A stretch of DNA of 35,439 nucleotides, taken from Desulfurococcaceae archaeon (GTDB taxonomy: Archaea > Thermoproteota > Thermoprotei_A > Sulfolobales > NBVN01). A model generated the notes under the pieces. It did no database searches. It was not told the DNA's origin and worked only from the letters and a program-made list of their open reading frames with translations. The stretch spans positions 1 through 35,439 of the forward strand of contig JAJHRE010000008.1 of the NCBI GenBank assembly GCA_020832985.1, in the 5' to 3' direction. Positions within the stretch are counted from its first letter, which is position 1, and each line of letters starts with the position of its first letter. Shown here in pieces: positions 23,605-30,108 of this stretch. The position numbers and the translations under genes are program-made.

Positions 23605-23820
23605 TTACTCTAAACTAACCCTCTTGCTGAAGTCAAATACTGTTAAACTGACTACTCTACGATTCTTTATCCTCACTACGACGTTATTACTCGTTAATAT
23701 AGATTCGTCAGCATCCTCAACATCATAACCAAAATTTATGTATAGTATATCGTTTTGCTTATCATATTCAAACCATATATTCTCCAAATCACCTAATACA
23801 AGATCATTACCTTCACCCAT
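23605..23820 (-). CDS. DUF2283 family small protein
   Basis: 71 residues with the DUF2283 pattern: WFEYDKQNDILYINFG, an acidic ADES segment, VVVRIKNRRVVSLTVFDFSKR. The function is unknown; related genes are often near toxin-antitoxin genes, but no toxin partner is seen here. ATG at 23820, five bases after GGTGT. It lies 26 bp upstream of cobA on the same strand, possibly co-transcribed. Confidence 0.85.
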   Translation of the reverse strand: MGEGNDLVLGDLENIWFEYDKQNDILYINFGYDVEDADESILTSNNVVVRIKNRRVVSLTVFDFSKRVSLE

Positions 23821-23889
23821 TAACTACACCATTAGTTAATCTACAGAAAAGTTTAAAAAGAAGTATTCCTAACGTAATACTGTGTGGTG

Positions 23890-24018
23890 ATGTGTATTGC
23901 CACGTCACAACTATTACTATGTGAAGATAAATGTATAGACCTATGTGTTGATAGAGATTACGACGAATTCCTTAAATGTTCTGATGATTGTTTAAGAATT
24001 TGTGTAGATGTTTCTTAA
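23890..24018 (+). CDS. 42-residue cysteine-rich acidic microprotein
   Basis: Below the usual ORF cutoff. It has seven cysteines, six of them in two CxxxCxxxC blocks (LCEDKCIDLC and KCSDDCLRIC) separated by ten mostly acidic residues; this looks like a helical hairpin with paired cysteine faces, suitable for a metal site or disulfides. GTTTAAAAAG (about 23850-23859) is a TATA box at the right distance for transcription from about 23880. The ATG at 23890 overlaps a GGTGATG; ATT 23896, five bases after GGTGA, is another possible initiator. It stands alone between minus-strand genes. No family recognised. Confidence 0.5.
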   Translation: MCIATSQLLLCEDKCIDLCVDRDYDEFLKCSDDCLRICVDVS

Positions 24019-24062
24019 TAATATATTTAAGACTAAGACATAATATTACTAGCTATTTTTCT

Positions 24063-25310
24063 TTACGTCCCTAATTCCCAACTACTTAAGTACCTCCTCT
24101 GCTCTTCAGTTAATTCATCTATAGATATACCCATACACTTCAGTTTTAACCTAGCTATGGATTCATCTATCTCATCAGGTAGTTTATATACCTTCCTACT
24201 TAATTTACCGGAGTTCTCAACTAAGTATTTTATCGCGTATGCTTGATTAGCGAAGCTTAAATCCATAACCTCACTTGGATGTCCCTCAGCAGCTACTAAA
24301 TTAACTAACCTCCCCTCAGCTAATAGGTATAGCTTCCTACCATTCCTTAACGTATACTCGACTACGTGTTCCCTCAAGGTCCTCTTACTAATGGATAATG
24401 ACTCTAAAGCATTAACGTTAATCTCTACGTTAAAATGTCCTGCATTAGCTAGGATAGCACCATCCTTCATTTTAGTTAGGTGTTCAGCATCAACTACGTT
24501 AATATTCCCAGTAGCTGTTATGAATATATCCCCGACCTCACACGCTTTACTCATAGGCATTACATCAAAACCGTCCATCACAGCCTCTAAAGCTCTGATA
24601 GGGTTAACCTCAGTAATTATTACCCTAGCCCCCATCCCCCTCAACCTATTAGCTATACCTCTACCAACCCATCCATAACCAGCAACTACAGCTACTTTAC
24701 CAGCTATTAATATGTTAGTAGCTCTTAACAAGCCGTCAATAGTTGATTGCCCAGTCCCGTACCTATTATCGAATAAATACTTAGTATATGAGTCGTTCAC
24801 AGCTATTACTGGATACCCCAACCTTCCCTCCCTCTCAAGTATCCTAAGTCTATTAACACCTGTGGTAGTCTCTTCAGTACCTCCATTAACCTTACTACTT
24901 AAACCCTTAGAATGTATATACGCGTGTAGGTCAGCACCATCATCTACTACTATATTAGGTAGTACCTCAGCAACCCTCTCAATACACCAATAATACTCAT
25001 CCTTACTCTCCCCTCTCCAAGCAAATACATGAGCTCCATACTCAACTAACGCAGCAGCAACTTCATCTTGAGTAGATAGTGGGTTACTACCAGCAAGCCA
25101 TACCTCAGCACCACCCTCTAATAAAGTCTTAATAAGTACTGCTGTTTCCTTAGTTACATGTAATACAGCCGATACCCTCAACCCTTTAAACGGCTTAGAA
25201 ATCCTGAATTCCTCCTTAATGAGTCTAAGTACTGGCATATGAGCTTCAGCCCACTCTATCTGAACCCTACCCTTAGGAGCTAGCCCTAAATCCTTAACCT
25301 TAAAATCCAT
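24063..25310 (-). CDS. ahcY: S-adenosylhomocysteinase
   Basis: About 415 residues. Hydrolyses S-adenosylhomocysteine to adenosine and homocysteine, clearing the product of methylation. Substrate-site residues in [32 protein letters not shown] and [13 protein letters not shown] are visible, followed by [18 protein letters not shown] and NAD-binding [19 protein letters not shown]. It ends LSSWELGT, lacking the KPDHYRY tail of bacterial/eukaryotic enzymes, as usual in archaea. ATG 25310 is preferred (GTGGG five bases before); GTG 25322 is the longer alternative. The next minus-strand gene upstream is the GINS-like one, 33 bp away. Confidence 0.95.
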   Translation of the reverse strand: MDFKVKDLGLAPKGRVQIEWAEAHMPVLRLIKEEFRISKPFKGLRVSAVLHVTKETAVLIKTLLEGGAEVWLAGSNPLSTQDEVAAALVEYGAHVFAWRGESKDEYYWCIERVAEVLPNIVVDDGADLHAYIHSKGLSSKVNGGTEETTTGVNRLRILEREGRLGYPVIAVNDSYTKYLFDNRYGTGQSTIDGLLRATNILIAGKVAVVAGYGWVGRGIANRLRGMGARVIITEVNPIRALEAVMDGFDVMPMSKACEVGDIFITATGNINVVDAEHLTKMKDGAILANAGHFNVEINVNALESLSISKRTLREHVVEYTLRNGRKLYLLAEGRLVNLVAAEGHPSEVMDLSFANQAYAIKYLVENSGKLSRKVYKLPDEIDESIARLKLKCMGISIDELTEEQRRYLSSWELGT

Positions 25311-25342
25311 CTTACCCCACACAGAATGAATGTATATAGCCC

Positions 25343-25807
25343 TTAAATAATTAAATCATCTAGTACCTCTACATACCCTAACCTAGAAAGTAGTAAAGCA
25401 TCTCTAAGTGGTATAGAGGTAATTGACCTCCTACAATACTTAACACCTCCATACTCTAAATCCTTAAGCACTCTAACCACTACATTCCCACCACTATCTA
25501 CTAAACCATACATTAAGACCTTATAATAATCCCTAGCAATACCTACTAAATCCCCTAGTAATGTAGAATCTACAGAACCTCTAAGTTCCCCATCATAAGT
25601 TAAGAACTTCATACTCCTCAACATTGTTAAAGAATTAATGAATTTATCTAAAACCTTTATAAACTCCTCACAGACAACGACTTCAAAGTTTAAACACCAC
25701 GTAAGTATGTTGTTAACATACTTGCTAACCTCAACGACTTCCTCATTAGTTAAAACTGTTAAACCCTTACTTAACAACTCATTACTTAAGATCTTATATA
25801 ACACCAC
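25343..25807 (-). CDS. Possible GINS complex subunit (Gins51/Gins15-like)
   Basis: 154 residues, not clearly recognised. The N-terminal two-thirds is helical (with [19 protein letters not shown], resembling the LxxLR-xK core of the GINS A domain). The C-terminus [20 protein letters not shown] followed by [20 protein letters not shown] resembles the small beta B domain of GINS proteins, which in archaea often reads VRVLKD...G..Y....-.LP---A--LI-RG-AE. An A-then-B order would make it Gins51, part of the MCM-GINS-GAN helicase. Evidence is pattern-level only. GTG 25807 or 25804 is the start; a TTAAATACTT box lies about 30 bp upstream. Confidence 0.4.
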   Translation of the reverse strand: MVLYKILSNELLSKGLTVLTNEEVVEVSKYVNNILTWCLNFEVVVCEEFIKVLDKFINSLTMLRSMKFLTYDGELRGSVDSTLLGDLVGIARDYYKVLMYGLVDSGGNVVVRVLKDLEYGGVKYCRRSITSIPLRDALLLSRLGYVEVLDDLII

Positions 25808-25976
25808 ATCAGCAACCGATTAAAATATTAGTTATTTTAAGTATTTAAGCAGATCTGAAGAAGGTATGAATGTTTATTAATACGTTTTATTAGTTCGTAG
25901 ATAGTGTTTAGATGTTTGTTTTAGGGTGTTTAGGTTAAATAACTTTATTGATAATAATTGCGATTGATAATAATAA
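25808..25976. other. Intergenic AT-rich stretch with short direct repeat
   Basis: No gene seen in 169 bp. ATTGATAATAAT occurs twice near its end (25947-25958 and 25963-25974), just after the stop of the small membrane protein gene on the minus strand. It may be part of a terminator or simply low-complexity AT sequence. Confidence 0.3.
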
Positions 25977-26309
25977 TTACGGACTGCTTTGAACCTCTCC
26001 ATTTACGTTATCTTCAGATGAGCTACTAAGTGGTATGAGTAGTGATGGTTCATCAATTACTACTTCACCTACACTTCTCCTACTACTACCTTTCTGAATA
26101 ACTGTTGTGATGACTATGTAATCACCTAACATATACGCTTTCACAGCCCTTACACTCATTTCCTTAGATTTACTGACATCACCTTCCCCTACTTCATTGG
26201 TCTCTACATCCTTTACAGGTTTCCTAGACAACTTAATAGCTAGTGAGTAGTTGTAGGAGAGTAGGAAGAGTATGAGTACACATATAATTATCAATATGGT
26301 AGCGTCCAA
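25977..26309 (-). CDS. Small single-span membrane protein of unknown function
   Basis: About 110 residues. One hydrophobic segment at the extreme N-terminus (ATILIIICVLILFLLSYNYS) followed by basic residues (KLSRKP), which would leave the rest in the cytoplasm. A charged linker (about 35-50) leads to a beta-like stretch, VRAVKAYMLGDYIVITTVIQ, and a Ser/acid-rich tail. I do not recognise the family. GGTGT ends five bases before TTG 26309, which I take as the start; GTG 26321 is the longer alternative. Confidence 0.6.
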   Translation of the reverse strand: MDATILIIICVLILFLLSYNYSLAIKLSRKPVKDVETNEVGEGDVSKSKEMSVRAVKAYMLGDYIVITTVIQKGSSRRSVGEVVIDEPSLLIPLSSSSEDNVNGEVQSSP

Positions 26310-26420
26310 TACCAACACCACATAACCTTAATGATGTAGTATATTTAAAATAGTTTAGACATATATGTTTAATGACCGGTTTTATAAGGCAGTTGTAAGT
26401 AATGTTATGTGGTATCCGTT

Positions 26421-27185
26421 ATGGATAACACTTACTGTAGGAGGTTTGAGGGTAAGGTAGTGTTAATAGTTGGTGGTGCTGGAGGTATGGGTAGTGTTAC
26501 TGCGAAGGAGTTCGCTAGGGAGGGTGCTGAAGTAGTTATTACTGATGTAGATGTCTCTAGAATGGAGAGGGTTGCTGAGGAGATAAGAAGTTCTGGCGGT
26601 AGGTGTACTACAATTAAATGTGATGTCACCGTAGCGAGTGAGGTTAAAAACACTGTAGATACTGTCTTAAGTAAGTTTGGTAAAATAGATATTCTAGTAT
26701 ACTTCACAGGTATCTTAGGTGAGGTAGCACCGATCTGGGAGAGTTCTGAGGAGAATTGGGATAAGGTTATGAATGTTAACTTAAAAGGTGCTTTCCTATT
26801 CTGTAGGGAAGTAGCTAAACATATGATTAAGAGGAGGGAAGGGAAGATAATCACGATATCATCAGTTGCTGGTAAGGATCCTAACCCCTACATGTTAGCG
26901 TATGATGCATCTAAGGCAGGACTTATAGGATTTACTAGAGGTTTAGCTTTAGAACTAGCTCCTTATAACGTTAATGTTAATTGTGTAGTTCCTGGAATAA
27001 CTGAAACACCCTTCCTAAACTTCATGACTGAAGAAGCTAAGAAGAGATCTGCTAGTTTAGTCCCTCTAGGGAGGTTAGGTAAGCCTGAGGAGATAGCTAA
27101 GGTAGTACTATTCCTAGCATCAGATGATGCTAGCTTCGTTACCGGAGCTGCTTGGAACGTAACTGGTGGTAGATGTCCATACTAA
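26421..27185 (+). CDS. Short-chain dehydrogenase/reductase paired with an aldehyde oxidoreductase
   Basis: About 254 residues. SDR fold with VGGAGGMGSVTAKEF cofactor motif, catalytic Ser region ITISSVAG and YDASKAG (Tyr/Lys). The usual NNAG motif is replaced by YFTGILG. Asp after strand two (ITDVDVSRM) suggests NAD(H). Start ATG 26421, five bases after GGTAT; GTG 26409 is possible. It ends 15 bp before the aldehyde oxidoreductase gene, so an alcohol-aldehyde-acid oxidation pair is reasonable. The paralogue at 20047 is a separate unit. Confidence 0.88.
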   Translation: MDNTYCRRFEGKVVLIVGGAGGMGSVTAKEFAREGAEVVITDVDVSRMERVAEEIRSSGGRCTTIKCDVTVASEVKNTVDTVLSKFGKIDILVYFTGILGEVAPIWESSEENWDKVMNVNLKGAFLFCREVAKHMIKRREGKIITISSVAGKDPNPYMLAYDASKAGLIGFTRGLALELAPYNVNVNCVVPGITETPFLNFMTEEAKKRSASLVPLGRLGKPEEIAKVVLFLASDDASFVTGAAWNVTGGRCPY

Positions 27186-27200
27186 TAATGATGTTAGGGT

Positions 27201-29024
27201 GTGAGTATTACTTATGGGAAGATCTTAAGGATTGATTTAAGTTCTGGGAGTATTAGTGAGGAGGTTTTAAGTGAGGATATATTTAGGAGGTATGTCGGTG
27301 GTTCTGGACTAAATGCTAAGATATTATATGATGTTGTGATAGGGAGGGGGGTTGTAAAACCATTATCAAGTGATAATGTATTAGTATTCTCTGTAGGTCC
27401 GTTAACAGGTACGGGCTTCCCACTAACTAGTAGGTACTTCGTAGCTAGTATCTCCCCACTCACAGGTATATACGGTCAAGCTAGTTCTGGCGGTAAGTTC
27501 GGTTCTGAGTTAAGGAGATGTGGTTATGTATCTATAGTGATTGACGGTACCTCTGAAAAACCAGTGTATATTAAGATTGATAAGGAGGGTGTAGATATAA
27601 GGGATGCTAAGGAATTATGGGGTTACGGTACTTATGAGACTCAAGAAAAGCTACATAGGATATTTCCAAAGTATTCTATAGCATGTATAGGCCCTGCAGG
27701 TGAGAGGTTAGTTAAGTATGCAGCTATAATAAATGATGAGGGAAGAGCTGCTGGGAGGACTGGTTTAGGAGCTGTAATGGGTTATAAGAAACTTAAAGCT
27801 ATATGTGTTAAGGGTTGGTTAACTCCAAGAATCGTTAATTCAGATGCTTTCCGTACTTCCGTAATGGAGGCTTTAGATGCTGTGAAGAAGGCTCCAGCGG
27901 CTAAGATACTCCACGACCTCGGTACCTCCGGTATGATTGAAGCACTCCATGAGTTAGGGGACGTACCTATTAAGAATTTCTCTATGGGTGAGTGGGATAA
28001 AGATAAGATTAGAGTTATCTCAGGTGTTACTATAGCTAGAACAGTACTTAAGGAGAGATATCATTGTGAGGCTTGTCCTGTAGGTTGTGGTAGGGTTGTA
28101 TATTTAAATGGTGTTAGAATTGATGGACCTGAATACGAAACTGTAGCTTCATTCGGTACACTACTATTAAACGGTGACTTAAGGAGTATATTACTTGCTA
28201 ATCACTTATGTAATGACTACGGCTTAGACACAATATCCACAGGTGTTACTATAGCTTTCACTATGGAATGTGTTGAGAAGGGTTTGTTGAAAGTGGATGA
28301 GCTTAACATTAGTTGGGGTAACGGTGAGGTAATCCCTGAGTTAGTTAGGAGGATAGCTTTTAGGGAGGGGTGGCTCGGTAACTTACTTGCTGAGGGTGTT
28401 GCTAGGGCTTCTAAAGTTGTTGGTAGGGGTTCTGAGAAGTTTGCAATGCATGTGAAGGGTTTAGAGATGCCTATGCATGATCCGAGAGCTTTTAAGTCTT
28501 GGGCGTTAGGTTATGCTACATCTAATAGAGGTGCTTGCCATACATATGCACCAGTATACTACATAGAGAAGGGAATGACATTCCCTGAGATAGGGCTTTC
28601 AGAACCTTTAGATAGATTCGATTCTAGAAGTAAGCCGAGAGCTGTTAAGTTGATTCAAGATATGGCTGAGTTCTTAGACTCTATGGTAATGTGTAGGTTC
28701 TGCCTCTACAGCGGTATCAAACTACCCCTAATACTGAAGGCATTAAACGCTGTTCTAGGTACAAACATAACTGTTAATGACGCTATGATCGTCGGTGAGA
28801 GAGTATTTAATACTAAGAGACTCATAAACTCAATCCTAGGAGTAAATAAGGATCACGACATGCTACCTCAAAGGATCTTCGAACCCCCATCACCACCTGG
28901 AGGAGCTGGAGTATTAACTCTAGAAGAATTCAACAACATGCTCAAAGAATATTACGAACTACGTGGTTGGACACCTAACGGTGAAATACCGGAAGACCTC
29001 ATTAAAAGATTAGAAATTAATTAA
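27201..29024 (+). CDS. aor: Aldehyde:ferredoxin oxidoreductase, tungsten-pterin type
   Basis: About 607 residues. Oxidises aldehydes to carboxylates with ferredoxin as acceptor, using tungsten-bispterin and one [4Fe-4S] cluster. Opening YGKILRIDLSSG and YVGGSGLNAKIL are typical. Pterin contacts include GPAGERLVKYAAI and DEGRAAGRTGLGAVMG; cluster ligands are CEACPVGC (about 290-297) and Cys in MVMCRFC (about 497). Length is normal. The start is uncertain: GTG 27201 overlaps the ribosome site, while ATT 27207 (giving TYGKILR) lies five bases after GGTG. It follows the SDR gene directly. Confidence 0.93.
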   Translation: MSITYGKILRIDLSSGSISEEVLSEDIFRRYVGGSGLNAKILYDVVIGRGVVKPLSSDNVLVFSVGPLTGTGFPLTSRYFVASISPLTGIYGQASSGGKFGSELRRCGYVSIVIDGTSEKPVYIKIDKEGVDIRDAKELWGYGTYETQEKLHRIFPKYSIACIGPAGERLVKYAAIINDEGRAAGRTGLGAVMGYKKLKAICVKGWLTPRIVNSDAFRTSVMEALDAVKKAPAAKILHDLGTSGMIEALHELGDVPIKNFSMGEWDKDKIRVISGVTIARTVLKERYHCEACPVGCGRVVYLNGVRIDGPEYETVASFGTLLLNGDLRSILLANHLCNDYGLDTISTGVTIAFTMECVEKGLLKVDELNISWGNGEVIPELVRRIAFREGWLGNLLAEGVARASKVVGRGSEKFAMHVKGLEMPMHDPRAFKSWALGYATSNRGACHTYAPVYYIEKGMTFPEIGLSEPLDRFDSRSKPRAVKLIQDMAEFLDSMVMCRFCLYSGIKLPLILKALNAVLGTNITVNDAMIVGERVFNTKRLINSILGVNKDHDMLPQRIFEPPSPPGGAGVLTLEEFNNMLKEYYELRGWTPNGEIPEDLIKRLEIN

Positions 29025-29329
29025 CCTTAGATCTGATTTAAAGTCGTAAGTACTATATCGTTAAGGTGTTTAACACAGTTGCCTACTAGGTAGTTCATCA
29101 TATTACATCCCTCTGCTCAACCTCACATTATATACTTCTCAACAGCTGTACCTATAACACCTACACCTCCTACGGTACATGTTGGGCATACATATAATTC
29201 TGTAACTACAAGCATGGAGTATCCTTCCTGAGCTGTTTGCTATGTTAATCACTTTGTAGTGTATGAAGTGTTTATAGAGTTTAAATATCTAATAGGAACG
29301 TAGTGTTATGTGACGTTATGCATAGCGAG
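29025..29329. other. 305-bp gap between the aldehyde oxidoreductase and tRNA-Arg genes
   Basis: No long gene. It holds a possible 30-residue minus-strand ORF (29123-29215) with a TATA-like GATATTTAAACTC (minus strand, 29278-29290) about 63 bp before its ATG. The rest is AT-rich with no feature I can name. Confidence 0.5.
29123..29215 (-). CDS. Possible 30-residue peptide with a CPTC motif
   Basis: ATG at 29215, preceded by an AAGGA-like sequence, encodes 30 residues: a hydrophobic start (MLVVTELYV), CPTC, then a glycine-rich GGVGVIGTAVEKYIM ending. The frame is open upstream only to a TAG about ten codons before the ATG. A CxxC next to a Gly/Val-rich segment could bind a metal or be the fragment of a once longer protein. 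A TATA-like box exists upstream. Coding is unproven. Confidence 0.25.
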   Translation of the reverse strand: MLVVTELYVCPTCTVGGVGVIGTAVEKYIM

Positions 29330-29404
29330 CGGGCCCGCCGGGATTTGAACCCGGGACCACCGGCTTAGAAGGCCGGCACTCTGTCCTGGCTGAGCTACGG
29401 GCCC
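29330..29404 (-). tRNA. tRNA-Arg (anticodon UCU)
   Basis: 75 nt, full cloverleaf by hand: acceptor GGGCCCG/CGGGCCC, D stem GCTC/GAGT, anticodon stem CCGGC/GCCGG with loop CTTCTAA (UCU, decodes AGA/AGG), T stem CCGGG/CCCGG with loop TTCAAAT, discriminator G. No intron and no encoded CCA. A TTTAAAA box (minus strand, about 29428-29435) lies about 26 bp before the 5' end and falls inside the last codons of the DUF434 gene. High GC, as expected for a thermophile tRNA. Confidence 0.97.
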
Positions 29405-29413
29405 TATCATTTA

Positions 29414-30106
29414 TTATCTATGATGAGTTTTAAAGTTATTATGTTTTTTAATGATTTCCCTCAAGTCTAAGATTTTATCTTTAAATTCCTTAGATATTAT
29501 GTATCCAGCCATGTCGAATACTTTACTAGCTTTCTTAAGAATTACGAAATCGCTTGAAGCTATAACCCCTCCCTCCGATAGTACAGCTATATCTGCTTTA
29601 GATGCTAACATTATATTTACATGTCCTAGCAACTCTGTTAGTATCTTCTTTAACTCCCCACTCTTACTTACTTGTTTATCGAGGATGATTATACTGTCTA
29701 TAGGTTTCAGAAAGTTTATATAGTTAATGAGTTTTTGAGCAGATTCCTTAATAATATCTAACTCGAAATCCTTAAACTTAGTACTTCTTAAGTCCCTTAC
29801 AAAGCAGTCATCACATAAGAATACATTATCACCCTCAAGAACTGAAGTCACTGTTAGTAATGTATTAAATCCATCAATTACCATCCTATAATTACTTACT
29901 TCAGTAGGTGTTATAAGTTTCCTACATATTTCAGAAGCATCTACATCACTATGTACGCATCTAAAAAGTAACATCCTCTCAGCACGACTCAGCATGTAAC
30001 GTGAAGTCACTAAATCTAGTGATGTTTTCTGATTATATCCTCTATTAAGTAAGTATTTATAGTCAAGTATAGCGTTGAAAACCTCATCTCTTAATATGAG
30101 GGACAT
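29414..30106 (-). CDS. DUF434 domain protein
   Basis: 230 residues. Resembles the archaeal DUF434 family (with its C-terminal DUF5616-type part): an N-terminal helical region with YLLNRGYNQKTSLDLVTSRY and SRAERMLLFRCV, then VIDGFNTLLTVTSVLEG and LCDDCFVRDLRS, which recall PIN/NYN-like nuclease segments (acidic residues in DGFN and CDD). The biochemical role is unknown. It starts 2 bp after the alaS stop, so it is translated from the same mRNA as AlaRS; its 3' end contains the promoter for tRNA-Arg. Confidence 0.75.
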   Translation of the reverse strand: MSLILRDEVFNAILDYKYLLNRGYNQKTSLDLVTSRYMLSRAERMLLFRCVHSDVDASEICRKLITPTEVSNYRMVIDGFNTLLTVTSVLEGDNVFLCDDCFVRDLRSTKFKDFELDIIKESAQKLINYINFLKPIDSIIILDKQVSKSGELKKILTELLGHVNIMLASKADIAVLSEGGVIASSDFVILKKASKVFDMAGYIISKEFKDKILDLREIIKKHNNFKTHHR

Positions 30107-30108
30107 GA

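Noticed and set aside
23605-23820. Toxin-antitoxin module around DUF2283
   Set aside because: No toxin-like partner gene is adjacent; the neighbours are cobA and a cysteine-rich microgene.
25947-25976. AT-rich direct repeats as an origin or att site
   Set aside because: Low complexity, only two short copies, and no tRNA, integrase or Orc/Cdc6 gene nearby.
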